Positions 37,144-46,037 of a DNA stretch of 64,000 bases are shown here, one piece after another. Source of the DNA: Cohnella caldifontis (GTDB lineage Bacteria > Bacillota > Bacilli > Paenibacillales > Paenibacillaceae). Below the pieces are notes generated by a model. It was not told the origin of the DNA, did no database searches, and saw only the letters and a program-made list of their open reading frames with translations. A program made the position numbers and the translations under genes. Location of the stretch: contig NZ_JAQZSJ010000002.1 of NCBI RefSeq assembly GCF_029360585.1, positions 248,001 through 312,000 on the forward strand. The letters are read 5' to 3'. Within the stretch, counting starts at the first letter, position 1. Every line of letters starts with the position of its first letter.

Positions 37144-38412
37144 ATGTTCAAGCCCATCCGCCGCCGCTACGGGTCCGCGCTCCAATCCGCCCTCCTGGGC
37201 GGCGCCGCCCTGCTGATCGTGATCGGAATCGTCCGTTCGCCCGGAGAAGCGTTCCGGGCTTCTTTATCCGGCTTGCAAATCTGGTGGCAGCAAGTATTTC
37301 CCGGCCTGATCCCTCCGCTGATCCTCGCGGAGCTGCTGGCGGCCTCCGGCTTGCTGCATGCGCTCTCCGTCCTGGCGGAGCCGCTGACGCGCGCCTGGCT
37401 CCGCCTGCCGGGCGCCGCGGGTTGGGCGATCGCCTTCGGTTGGACCGCCGGCGTGCCCGCCGGCGCCAAAGAAACGGCCCGGCTGCGGGATACCGGCCTG
37501 TTGCGGGACGAGGACGTCGACCAATTGCTGCTCGTCTCCCATGTCCCCAATCCCTTCCTCGTCGTCGCCATTGCCGGCGCCGGGTTCCTGCAATCCCCCG
37601 CGCTGGGCTGGGCGATGGCGGGCGGCGTCTGGTCCGCGGCCCTGCTGTCCGGCTTCATTTGGTCCCGGCTGAACCGACCTCGCCGCGCGGCTTCCGCCGC
37701 CGAGCTCCCTGCCCCGGCTCCCCGTCCCGCTTCGCCGTTCCGGCGGGCCGCCCAGGCCGCATCGGCGGCCCGCAAGGCGGACGGCCGACCGCTTGGCCGG
37801 CAACTGGGCGATGGGGTCACGCAAACCGTCGCTGCCCTCATGATGGTCGGCGGCTTGATGATGATGGCTTCCGTCGTGCTGAAGCTGCTGCAGCTATGGA
37901 TTCCGGGCGCCGACGTCTGGCTCGCGATCCCCGGCCTGTACGAAATGCATCTCGGCGCCTACGGGACCGGACGATCCCCGCTGCTGGAATCGGCCCCGGC
38001 GCAAGCTGCCGCCTTGCTCGCCGCCGTTCTGGCATGGACGGGTTGGAGCGGACTTCTGCAGGCCCGGGCCGCATTCGGCTCCGCCAGCCCGTTTCCATGG
38101 GGACGAATCATTGCGGGCAAACTGCTGCAGTCGGCGCTGGCGCTGCTGATCACCTTTCCGCTCGCTCGAATTGCGCTTTCCCGAGGCTTCCAAGCCGATG
38201 CCGCCGCGCTCCAATGGCTTCCCGGGAGCGGGATCGCCCGCCAAGCCATGGCCGCCGGCGATCCCGGCTGGTTGGACCTGAGGCTCTGGCCGGAGGTCTG
38301 GCTGGCCGGTTTGTTCAGTCTGGCCGTCTTTCTGCTGCTCGCCTTGCTGGCCGCCCTCATCCGTCCCCGTCCCCGCCGTCCGGACGATCCGCCGCCCCCG
38401 GGCAAACAATAA
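37144..38412 (+). CDS. ylbJ: Sporulation integral membrane protein YlbJ
   Basis: Membrane protein needed for spore cortex formation in Bacillus (sigma-E regulon). 422 residues with about eight hydrophobic segments. Recognisable parts are LQIWWQQVFPGLIPPLILAELL, FGWTAGVPAGAKETARL and LLLVSHVPNPFLVV, then an Ala/Pro/Arg-rich cytoplasmic loop (about 180-215). Nucleoside-recognition (gate) type fold. ATG 37144 follows AAAGGAG. Confidence 0.92.
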   Translation: MFKPIRRRYGSALQSALLGGAALLIVIGIVRSPGEAFRASLSGLQIWWQQVFPGLIPPLILAELLAASGLLHALSVLAEPLTRAWLRLPGAAGWAIAFGWTAGVPAGAKETARLRDTGLLRDEDVDQLLLVSHVPNPFLVVAIAGAGFLQSPALGWAMAGGVWSAALLSGFIWSRLNRPRRAASAAELPAPAPRPASPFRRAAQAASAARKADGRPLGRQLGDGVTQTVAALMMVGGLMMMASVVLKLLQLWIPGADVWLAIPGLYEMHLGAYGTGRSPLLESAPAQAAALLAAVLAWTGWSGLLQARAAFGSASPFPWGRIIAGKLLQSALALLITFPLARIALSRGFQADAAALQWLPGSGIARQAMAAGDPGWLDLRLWPEVWLAGLFSLAVFLLLALLAALIRPRPRRPDDPPPPGKQ

Positions 38413-39548
<1,136 letters not shown>

Positions 39549-39678
39549 GCGTTCATCTCCCGGCTGCATTCCCGCGCGGATTCCAAATCTTGCCGCGTCC
39601 AACTGGTGTTATGTTACCACATTCCGCACCGCCGCAAAAGCCGGGGACGCCCTGTCCCGCCGGAAACTGGAGGTCCGC

Positions 39679-39720
39679 CAAAAAAAATTTCCGGGCAAGC
39701 GTATATTTCCCTGCCCGGAA
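39679..39720 (-). terminator. Orphan terminator upstream of rsmD
   Basis: On the minus strand TTCCGGGCA, 14-nt loop, TGCCCGGAA, A, then seven or eight T. It is oriented toward rsmD and lies about 130 bp before it, so it could act as a leader attenuator. Confidence 0.7.
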
Positions 39721-39824
39721 GGTCAACATGATAGTACCGGCGCCGAGAGGTGCCGGGGACAACCGCGGAGAAGACTTACGTTTCCCCATAAGCTCTTCGT
39801 CCGGTTTCTCCTCTCCCATGAAGG

Positions 39825-39855
39825 GCCCCGTCGCGAGACGGGGCTCGACTTTTTT
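39825..39855 (+). terminator. Orphan terminator upstream of the DUF3231 gene
   Basis: GCCCCGTC, GCGA, GACGGGGC, TCGACTTTTTT. It lies 91 bp before the DUF3231 start with no plus-strand gene upstream in the gap. Confidence 0.75.
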
Positions 39856-39945
39856 GGGGGCAGGATTCTCGGACCCGCTGAATCCGAACGGGAAGTTGGG
39901 AAAAAATATCCTCCGTCAGCGAAAACGGGTAATCAGGAGGTTCGA

Positions 39946-40500
39946 ATGAAACACCTCTTTCAGGCCTTGGCGGATTTCGTAAAATCCATGCACGACGAAG
40001 AACCGAAGCCGCCGCTCCATATCGGCGAAGTCATGAATTGCTGGGTCTATCTGACCGTGCTCGAGGAAGCCATCATGCTGGAGCTCACTTGCCTCAACCA
40101 TACCGTCGACCCCGAACTCAAAGAAAACGTGGGAAAAAGCATGAACGGGGCCGTCTCCCAAAGCCGGCGGCTGAAAGACTTCCTGCAACGGGAAGGCGTC
40201 CCCCTGCCTCCCGTTTCCGAACCGAAGCCCCAATCCGATCCGAACGCCGTTCCTCTCGGCGCCAAATTCACGGATGACGAGATCGCCAATCTCGTATCGG
40301 TGAAACTGGCATCGGCGGTCACGTTTTGCGCGGCGAGCGCGTCGCAGTCCATCCGCAACGACGTCGGGAAAATGTTCATGGAGTTCCAAGAGGAAGCGAT
40401 GATCTACGGCATCCTGATGAAAACGCTCATGAGAAAGCGCGGGTGGCTGAAAATCCCGCCCTACTTCATGCCTCCGGGCGCGCCGAATCCCGCGGGATAA
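39946..40500 (+). CDS. DUF3231-family protein
   Basis: 184 residues with PPLHIGEVMNCWVYLTVLEEAI near the N-terminus, then a Cys/His-containing helix (MLELTCLNHTVDPELK), KDFLQREGVPLPP and a C-terminal helical half. Family proteins are found in Bacilli, often duplicated; this is a single-domain form. A four-helix bundle is likely. ATG 39946 follows CAGGAGG. Function unknown. Confidence 0.8.
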   Translation: MKHLFQALADFVKSMHDEEPKPPLHIGEVMNCWVYLTVLEEAIMLELTCLNHTVDPELKENVGKSMNGAVSQSRRLKDFLQREGVPLPPVSEPKPQSDPNAVPLGAKFTDDEIANLVSVKLASAVTFCAASASQSIRNDVGKMFMEFQEEAMIYGILMKTLMRKRGWLKIPPYFMPPGAPNPAG

Positions 40501-40517
40501 CGCCGGGAACGTCCGGC

Positions 40518-40724
40518 TTATCCCACCCGTCCGATCACCGGGAGGGCCGACAGAATCCGGTCCGCCCGGAGCGTCCGGAACGACCGTTTCTCCCAGTCGA
40601 GCACCCGGACCCTGCCGTCACGGACGGAATAAACGGAAATCCGGCGCTTCGTGAACCGTCCCTTGCTGTCCTGGTAAATGATTTCCGCGCTGCGCCCGAC
40701 GTATTTCTCGATGCCCGCTGCCAA
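40518..40724 (-). CDS. Small WYL-like domain protein under a LexA box
   Basis: 68 residues. EIIYQDSKGRFTKRRISVYSV, then RTLRADRILSALPV has the layout of a WYL domain (Y-x4-G, R-R-I, RTFRxDRI), but without the DNA-binding half. TTG 40724 follows GGAGG by 8 nt. The promoter TTGATA-18-TATAAT is followed directly by a GAAC-N4-GTTC box, so DNA-damage induction is likely. WYL domains bind ligands or nucleic acid in many stress regulators. The family call is tentative. Confidence 0.7.
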   Translation of the reverse strand: MAAGIEKYVGRSAEIIYQDSKGRFTKRRISVYSVRDGRVRVLDWEKRSFRTLRADRILSALPVIGRVG

Positions 40725-40741
40725 GGCGTTCGCCTCCGTTC

Positions 40742-40755
40742 CGAACGTTTGTTCC
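40742..40755 (-). promoter_or_regulatory. LexA/DinR box
   Basis: On the minus strand GGAACAAACGTTCG: GAAC-AAAC-GTTC fits the Gram-positive SOS box. It starts 4 nt after the -10. Confidence 0.7.
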
Positions 40756-40758
40756 TAT

Positions 40759-40788
40759 ATTATATACGAGAATGCATGTTCGTATCAA
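40759..40788 (-). promoter_or_regulatory. Promoter of the small WYL-like gene
   Basis: TTGATA (40788-40783), 18-nt spacer, TATAAT (40764-40759) on the minus strand. Confidence 0.75.
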
Positions 40789-40901
40789 GCGAAACGCATG
40801 ATCTTTGTCAAAGCGGTCATTCCGCCTTGCATGCTTTCCGGCCGAATGCGCATATTAGACGAAAACTTCAGCATCATGCATCATGCGTAAGGAGGATGGA
40901 C

Positions 40902-41024
40902 ATGGAGCCGAACGAGCTCGAAACGATCCCGGAAAATCCGGCTTCCCCCGCGGATGAACCGGAGGAAGCCATGGAAGAAGAAACGTCGGATTACCTCCAC
41001 ATCGAGTGGGCGGGTTACATTTGA
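40902..41024 (+). CDS. 40-residue acidic peptide
   Basis: MEPNELETIPENPASPADEP, then EEAMEEETSDY and a hydrophobic tail (LHIEWAGYI). AAGGAGG lies 6-12 nt upstream, and a strong terminator follows 20 bp after the stop, so it is a plausible expressed gene. No family recognised. ATG 40896 in frame is too close to the ribosome site. Confidence 0.5.
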   Translation: MEPNELETIPENPASPADEPEEAMEEETSDYLHIEWAGYI

Positions 41025-41044
41025 CGCACCGTTATACGTAGACG

Positions 41045-41082
41045 AAAAAGAGCAGCGAGGGCAACCCCCTCCTGCTCTTTTC
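41045..41082. terminator. Bidirectional terminator
   Basis: AAAAGAGCAG-CGAGGG pairs with CCCCTC-CTGCTCTTTT, serving the plus-strand peptide gene and the convergent ligase gene. Confidence 0.85.
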
Positions 41083-41097
41083 CATTTAGCCGTTCCC

Positions 41098-41964
41098 TCA
41101 CACCACGAAATCCACGAACTCGGGCAGCCGCGGCACCCCGGCAAACGCCCGGTCCCGGAACCGGACGCGCGCCCGGATGCTCGGCTTCACGTAGACGTAG
41201 TCCCGGTCTTCGCCGGTGACGATGCTGCCGGCCACCCCGTAAAAAGCCTTCTTGTGCGACGGCGGCACCGCGAGCTCCAAAATGCCCGCCGGCTCGCCCC
41301 GGTACTCGATCAACCAGCCGAACTGCCGTTTCCGGTATCCCGTGATCCGTACGTCCGCGTAGGAATAGTTGATGATTTTCAGCCAAGAAGCGTCCCGCCG
41401 GCCGACGTACGGACTGTTCTTGGCTTTCGCCACGATCCCTTCCAAGCGCTTCTCGCGGATCGCCTCGAACAGCGATATTCCCGTGTCTTCCACGTAAATC
41501 ATCCGGCTGTAATGGGCATTCTCCCCGAGCGCCCCGGCCAAAATCTCCTTGCGCTCCATCAGCGTAAGGCTCCGCAAATCCTCTCCTTCGTACCGGAGAA
41601 TATCGAACGCGAAAAAAATGACCGGATGCCGCACTTTCGCCTGCATGATCGCCATCGGCCTGCGCAGCAGGAACCTGCGCTGCAGGCTCTCGAAATCGAC
41701 GGTGCCCGTTTCCCCGTCCACGCAGGCGACCTCGCCGTCCAGCACGGCGTCCGACATATCGCTGAGCGGAACGTGCAAGAGCTCCGGATACTGCCGCGTG
41801 ACCTCGATCCCGCGTCTCGTATATAACCTGACCAAGCCGTTTTCGACGGACACGATCATGCGGTGGCCGTCGATTTTGGGCTCGAAAACGTACTTGTCGT
41901 CGTCGAACGGTTCTTCCCGCTTTTCCAGCAGCATGGGAGGCATGAACATCGAACGATCCCCCAT
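41098..41964 (-). CDS. ATP-dependent DNA ligase (LigC/LigD ligase-domain type)
   Basis: 288 residues. Adenylation domain motifs: I KIDGHR with the reactive Lys, III VLDGEVACVD, IV RLEGIVAKAKNS, V SWLKI. A C-terminal OB domain follows (ITGYRKRQFGWLIEYRG to FRDRAFAGVPRLPEF). No polymerase or nuclease domain is fused. ATG 41964 is used; ATG 41949 (MFMPPML) with GGGGG upstream fits the family start well. It is divergent from the SASP gene, so a role in spore DNA repair is possible (inference). No Ku gene is in the window. Confidence 0.88.
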   Translation of the reverse strand: MGDRSMFMPPMLLEKREEPFDDDKYVFEPKIDGHRMIVSVENGLVRLYTRRGIEVTRQYPELLHVPLSDMSDAVLDGEVACVDGETGTVDFESLQRRFLLRRPMAIMQAKVRHPVIFFAFDILRYEGEDLRSLTLMERKEILAGALGENAHYSRMIYVEDTGISLFEAIREKRLEGIVAKAKNSPYVGRRDASWLKIINYSYADVRITGYRKRQFGWLIEYRGEPAGILELAVPPSHKKAFYGVAGSIVTGEDRDYVYVKPSIRARVRFRDRAFAGVPRLPEFVDFVV

Positions 41965-42043
41965 CTCTTATACGATGATAAATACCGAAACGATATATCC
42001 CGATTGTATCATCCGCTTCGGCCTGATGGACCCGGTAAGTATT

Positions 42044-42073
42044 TGAATAGAAGGAAACAAAGGAAACAAAATA
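42044..42073 (+). promoter_or_regulatory. Sigma-G-like promoter of the SASP gene
   Basis: TGAATA (42044-42049), 17-nt spacer, CAAAATA (42067-42073), close to the forespore consensus TGAATA / CATACTA. Confidence 0.65.
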
Positions 42074-42097
42074 AGGAAAAAGCGGAGGTGAACATAC

Positions 42098-42304
42098 ATG
42101 CCCAATCGCAACCAGCTCGTCGTCCAGCAGTCGCGCGGCGCGCTGGAACAGTTGAAATGGGAAGTCGCCCAGGAGCTCGGGATCCCGCTCGATCCAGGCT
42201 ACAACGGAGACAAGGCGACGAGGGATATGGGGGCCATCGGAGGAAACATGGTGCGCCGTTTGGTCCAAATCGCCGAGCAGCAGCTGGCCGGACGGTTCCG
42301 TTGA
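42098..42304 (+). CDS. Alpha/beta-type small acid-soluble spore protein
   Basis: Coats forespore DNA and shields it from UV. 68 residues. The GPR protease site region reads LEQLKWEVAQELGIPL, and the second DNA-binding block is GAIGGNMVRRLVQIAEQQLAG. ATG 42098 follows GCGGAGGTG. A forespore promoter is visible upstream and a terminator downstream. Confidence 0.96.
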   Translation: MPNRNQLVVQQSRGALEQLKWEVAQELGIPLDPGYNGDKATRDMGAIGGNMVRRLVQIAEQQLAGRFR

Positions 42305-42311
42305 ACGCGGA

Positions 42312-42350
42312 AATCCCCGCCCGGCCCGAAAGCGGCCGGCGGGGATTCTT
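42312..42350 (+). terminator. Terminator of the SASP gene
   Basis: AATCCCCGC-CCGGCC pairs with GGCCG-GCGGGGATT (one bulged C), then CTT. Confidence 0.75.
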
Positions 42351-42468
42351 CGAGGAAAACGGGGTTTCGGACGATATTTAATGTTCTTTTCAGGTTCCAT
42401 TCATGTGGCATTCATTTCCGGACCTTAAGATGGAACCATCAACCCCGCTTGATCTTTCGCTTGTCTTG

Positions 42469-42497
42469 GACCCGCCTTCCCGCGGGTCGTTTTTTTG
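42469..42497 (+). terminator. Second plus-strand terminator after the SASP gene
   Basis: GACCCGC, 6-nt loop, GCGGGTC, then G and eight T. No gene of its own is seen between 42350 and 42469, so it may back up the SASP terminator or end an unseen small RNA. Confidence 0.75.
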
Positions 42498-42584
42498 TTA
42501 TCTTTCTCCTTTGCCTTTGCGTTCAACCGCGATCAAGGCAATGAACGACGCCAGGCCGATCACGAGTATGCCGAGCCAATCCAT
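42498..42584 (-). CDS. 28-residue membrane peptide
   Basis: The product starts MDWLGILVIGLASFIALIAV and ends ERKGKGER: one hydrophobic helix with a basic tail. ATG 42584 follows GGAGCGAG by about 9 nt. It is unlike a random frame but has no recognised family; it resembles small sporulation or stress membrane peptides. Confidence 0.45.
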   Translation of the reverse strand: MDWLGILVIGLASFIALIAVERKGKGER

Positions 42585-42758
42585 GCGAATCACTCGCTCC
42601 AACCGTTTTCACGATCATACCGCAAACCGCCGACGGTTTCTGTGACCGGGATTACAATTTCCGCATTCCTCGGCCGGAAAACGCACCCTTTCCACGATTC
42701 TCGGGATTTGATAGGATGAAAAGCGACAATGACTCCCCAAGAAACGAGGATTTCTCTT

Positions 42759-43313
42759 ATGCACGCAACATACGCGCAATTCGCCATTCCGGCGCTCATC
42801 ATTTTGTGGGTCGTTTACCGCAGAATCCGCAGGACGGTCGGGTCCCAGCCGTTCGAACCCCGCCGGTTGCGGGTGCGCATCGGCATCTTCGCCGTCGTAG
42901 GGCTCTTGCTGTTGGAACTCGGTCTTCAGCATCCGATGATCTGGGCCGGAGACGCGGCCGGCACGGCCGCGGGCTGCATCCTGGCCGCGTTCGCCATTCG
43001 GCACACGCAGTTCGAACGCCGGGAAGCCGGCTTGTATTACCGGACGCATACCGGCATCCAGCTCGCCGTCGTGGCGCTGCTCCTGATCCGGGTCGTCGTC
43101 CGCTTCGCGAATATGGGGACCTATGCGCCCTCCCCTACGGCCGATCCCGGGAACCAGGTGCCGATGCAGGCGTTTGCCGGGGATCCGTGGACGAGCGGCA
43201 TATTCTTCGTGCTCGTCGCTTTCTACGTCGCATACTACCTGTACATCCTCCGTCAAGGAAAGGAGCGTCTGGCCCATGAGAACGGCGGACCAAATCAAAC
43301 GGAAGCTCCATGA
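42759..43313 (+). CDS. CcdC-like / DUF1453-type membrane protein
   Basis: 184 residues with about five hydrophobic stretches: FAIPALIILWVVYRRI, IGIFAVVGLLLLELGL, GCILAAFAIRHTQFE, GIQLAVVALLLIRVVV and GIFFVLVAFYVAYYLYIL. The RxxRRT loop after segment 1 and the overall pattern suit the CcdC/DUF1453 group. ATG 42759 follows ACGAGGA. It overlaps the next gene by 38 bp. Confidence 0.6.
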   Translation: MHATYAQFAIPALIILWVVYRRIRRTVGSQPFEPRRLRVRIGIFAVVGLLLLELGLQHPMIWAGDAAGTAAGCILAAFAIRHTQFERREAGLYYRTHTGIQLAVVALLLIRVVVRFANMGTYAPSPTADPGNQVPMQAFAGDPWTSGIFFVLVAFYVAYYLYILRQGKERLAHENGGPNQTEAP

Positions 43314-43497
43314 GCTGAACGCCCGCAAACATGCGGTCGAAGCGGCGCTTGCCGGATCGGCGGCAGGCGGATCGCGGGAAGCGTCGCAGGCCGGCACCGT
43401 CGATCTCGGCTTAGCCGCCCAGCTGGAACGGCTGGAGGAACAAATCTTGCTGCTGGAATGGGTGCTGAACGAGCCGACCGGCCGCTATCACGGTTGA
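43276..43497 (+). CDS. Small coiled-coil protein, unknown
   Basis: 73 residues, charged. ADQIKRKLHELNARKHAVEAAL and LAAQLERLEEQILLLEWVLNEP form likely helices. ATG 43276 follows AAAGGAG inside the end of the preceding gene, so the two are coupled. Confidence 0.65.
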   Translation: MRTADQIKRKLHELNARKHAVEAALAGSAAGGSREASQAGTVDLGLAAQLERLEEQILLLEWVLNEPTGRYHG

Positions 43498-43550
43498 GCC
43501 GGGAGATTATCGAAAAGCTTAATCAATAGATATAGGGAAATGAGGATAAC

Positions 43551-44072
43551 ATGAAACACGCTCTTGAACAGCATTTTGAAAGAAAATATGCAAGATGGAA
43601 AAATTATAAAAATACGCTGCCCATGATCGGTTGGGATGAGGATGTATCGCCGTTTATGTATGTTGGAGATGTCAATAGCGAGGGGTACGTACAATGGAAA
43701 GCCGTTGAAAAAGACGAAGTTTATGATTTCAAGCAAATTCAAGATGATCTTCAATTCAACTTGAATCAAGACATTCAAAATTATTTTAATGCCTTTTGGT
43801 TTCTGGAATTAACGGGGAAATGCAAAGGTTATAGCATAATCCTGGAACCCGTTGTTCCTGGAATCGGATTAGGGGATTTCCGTCGTAACCTGGAGGAATA
43901 TTCCGCTAATCATAATCACCAATTGATACATATCCCTATTGGATTCGAAGCAAATGGCTCACTCGTTGTCGTTCATAATGAAACGGGTAAAATTTTCATC
44001 GAGGATCATGAAATGGGAAGCTTTGAAGAGATCGCAAATCGCCTAGAAGAGTTAATTGATCAGTTGTATTGA
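43551..44072 (+). CDS. Syd / SUKH-2-type immunity-like protein
   Basis: 173 residues, AT-rich coding unlike its neighbours. YFNAFWFLELTGKCKGYSII, PGIGLGDFRRNLEEY, QLIHIPIGFEANGSLVVVHN and GKIFIEDHE follow the Syd/SUKH-2 layout. SUKH proteins are common immunity proteins of contact-dependent toxins; Syd itself binds SecY. No toxin gene is adjacent. ATG 43551 follows GAGGATAAC. Its 3' end overlaps the convergent gene by 21 bp. Confidence 0.7.
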   Translation: MKHALEQHFERKYARWKNYKNTLPMIGWDEDVSPFMYVGDVNSEGYVQWKAVEKDEVYDFKQIQDDLQFNLNQDIQNYFNAFWFLELTGKCKGYSIILEPVVPGIGLGDFRRNLEEYSANHNHQLIHIPIGFEANGSLVVVHNETGKIFIEDHEMGSFEEIANRLEELIDQLY

Positions 44073-44588
44073 AGGCAGGCTAGGGAACTTTTGAAGATTT
44101 TCAACGCTTTCGTTCCCGCCAAGGCTTAATAAGGGTTCATATCCAAAACATTCGTCATAATCTGGTTCACCATGCTTTTCAACCGCTTCGAAATAGGGGT
44201 CCCATTGCCAGTATTTATCATAATAGTAGGCTTCGAGAAAATAATTCCATCTGATCTTTCTATCCGTCCATAATACCTTTGTCCGTTGATGGCGATAATC
44301 TACGATGACAAAACTCCCTCTACTATTACATGCAATAATATCTCCCATTCCAGTTACAAAAACCGGAATATCATCAAAAGGCATAATGTATGTTTCTAAG
44401 AATAGCTGCTGTAACTCGTCTGGATTAACCGCTTTTAGATAACCCTTAAACGCACTCCCGTAACCATACTTATTCCATACATCAATCACATCATCTCCTA
44501 GCTTATCTTTATATTTTTCTATTGTTTCTTTTGATACCGCGCCATGGGGCTTAAAATCAAGAAATACCTTTTCCATAAATTCATTCAC
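44052..44588 (-). CDS. GAD-like / DUF1851 (Tdi1-type) immunity-like protein, copy 1
   Basis: 178 residues from GTG 44588, which follows GGAGG by 8 nt; the ATG at 44603 overlaps that site. KYGYGSAFKGYLKAVNPDEL, VFVTGMGDIIACNSRGSFVIVDYR and ECFGYEPLLSLGG mark a GAD-like plus DUF1851 protein. Members act as immunity to secreted ADP-ribosyl or DNase toxins. AT-rich; paralogue of the next gene. Confidence 0.72.
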   Translation of the reverse strand: MNEFMEKVFLDFKPHGAVSKETIEKYKDKLGDDVIDVWNKYGYGSAFKGYLKAVNPDELQQLFLETYIMPFDDIPVFVTGMGDIIACNSRGSFVIVDYRHQRTKVLWTDRKIRWNYFLEAYYYDKYWQWDPYFEAVEKHGEPDYDECFGYEPLLSLGGNESVENLQKFPSLPSIQLIN

Positions 44589-44688
44589 ATTAAATACCTC
44601 CATCCTTTATAGGTGTTTTCACCATTTATAGATTCCTCAAATTGATTAAAAGCATCCCAATCGTATATGCTTTGGCATCGCTTAGTTT

Positions 44689-45237
44689 TTACTCAATAGG
44701 ACCTATGACTTCTTTCATAAGATAGATATGCTCTACCAGTTTGGCTTTATTTAAGTTTTCCAGCTTCTCCGAACCTCCTAATGCGAGACTAGGCGTATAT
44801 GCGAAACACTCTTCATATCCTGGTTCGCCAAGCTTTTGAACCGCTTCCGGATAAGGAAGCCAGTCTAAATTTTCTTCCAAGAAGGATTCATCCTCTAAAT
44901 CCGAAAAGAAAAACGTAATACCCGAAGATATACCTTTTATTTTTCCTCTTCTAAAGTTGAGCTGAATCAGATATTTATTATCTTCCCAAACGATAATATC
45001 TCCCATTGATGTCGTAAATAGAACAAGGGCATCCCTATGACGAACATATACGTCCTTCAATATCGGTTGAAAAAGATCTGGATTAACCGTTTTTAGATAT
45101 CCTCCTAAAAAACTCCCAAAACCGTACTGATTCCAAATCTCGAGCATACTTTCAGGTACAGCCCCCGTGTAGCTTTTTATGACATCATCGGGAGTGCTTG
45201 CTTGGAACTTGAAATCAACTAAAATTTTTCCTGTCAA
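44689..45237 (-). CDS. GAD-like / DUF1851 immunity-like protein, copy 2
   Basis: 182 residues from TTG 45237, 8 nt after GAGG; GTG 45246 overlaps the site. It shares with copy 1 the blocks QYGFGSFLGGYLKTVNPDLF, LVLFTTSMGDIIVWEDNKYL and ECFAYTPSLALGGSEKLENL. The two copies are clearly diverged, so the duplication is old or each was acquired separately. Confidence 0.72.
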   Translation of the reverse strand: MTGKILVDFKFQASTPDDVIKSYTGAVPESMLEIWNQYGFGSFLGGYLKTVNPDLFQPILKDVYVRHRDALVLFTTSMGDIIVWEDNKYLIQLNFRRGKIKGISSGITFFFSDLEDESFLEENLDWLPYPEAVQKLGEPGYEECFAYTPSLALGGSEKLENLNKAKLVEHIYLMKEVIGPIE

Positions 45238-45389
45238 AGTTGTCACCTCACGATTTAGTACGTTAGTTTCACATCACAGAGCAGATTTTTTCGGTTTCTG
45301 TATCTTTTCCGAGGCAGCTCTTACATGCTTTTCAAGTCGATCAGATTCGACATTTTTTTCCTTTTGCCTTATGCATATCCTATGTTTAT

Positions 45390-46037
45390 CTACTTTTGTT
45401 CATTTAGTTTCTCCAAACAATAATCTCGAGCGTATTCATAAATATCTTTATCGTCTGCTCTAAATCCACCGCTATTGCCTAAGGACATTTCAGTCTCAAG
45501 CATCCTTAAAGCCCCTTCATAATTGCAAACTTGGATTTCTAACAATAGGAACAATAATTCTTCATCATTATATTCCAGAGTCCTCTTTACATATTGAAAA
45601 TAGGACTGAATATCGGTTACATCCATCAAAAATTTGTTTATTATTTTCTCAAAATTACTTAATAATTCATTACAGCTATGTGCCAGATTTTCTAAATCTA
45701 CTTTTAGCGAGATGCTATCGATCGAAATGCTTGGTGCTACATAGGCTCCATTTGCTCTTAAGCTATCCGGTTGTTTCTTGTTTCCCGGAATTTCAAAAAT
45801 ATCCCAAAATAAATCGTCTAAATCATAAGGTTTTACTAGAGCGGAACCACTAAGCGAATATCCATTCTCATTATTGTTGTACCTTACAGACACCGGCATG
45901 GAAAAGAAAAAGTCACCTTGCCTCTTATATAAAAATCCTGATTTCATTTTGAAACCATAGCTCTTTATGTGGTTGTCCAAGTGCTTTATTGCGACTTGCT
46001 TGAGAGCCTTAGCGTGAGATTGCTCTTTCCTCCCCAA
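45390..46037 (-). CDS. Unknown AT-rich island protein (possibly DUF4304-like)
   Basis: 215 residues. ALKQVAIKHLDNHIKSYGFK, then KSGFLYKRQGDFFFSMPVSV looks like the opening of DUF4304-type proteins (GFKKKG-x-FYRRxG), but the rest is not recognised. The C-terminal third is helical (YFQYVKRTLEYNDEELLFLL, ARDYCLEKLNEQK). TTG 46037 follows GAGGGGAAG. Base composition matches the neighbouring immunity-like genes. Confidence 0.55.
   Translation of the reverse strand: MGRKEQSHAKALKQVAIKHLDNHIKSYGFKMKSGFLYKRQGDFFFSMPVSVRYNNNENGYSLSGSALVKPYDLDDLFWDIFEIPGNKKQPDSLRANGAYVAPSISIDSISLKVDLENLAHSCNELLSNFEKIINKFLMDVTDIQSYFQYVKRTLEYNDEELLFLLLEIQVCNYEGALRMLETEMSLGNSGGFRADDKDIYEYARDYCLEKLNEQK

Larger units (their letters stand above)
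39549..39945. ncRNA. Structured rsmD/DUF3231 gap, possible small RNA
   Basis: 397 bp between divergent genes. From left to right it holds a minus-strand terminator (39679-39720), a CGGCGCC-GAGA-GGTGCCG hairpin near 39740, and a plus-strand terminator (39825-39855). Neither terminator belongs to an annotated gene. A transcript in either direction ending within the gap would explain this. No known riboswitch class was recognised. Confidence 0.35.

Noticed and set aside
39553-39819. 88-codon minus-strand ORF upstream of rsmD
   Set aside because: It runs through the terminator hairpin, has no ribosome site and no recognisable domain.
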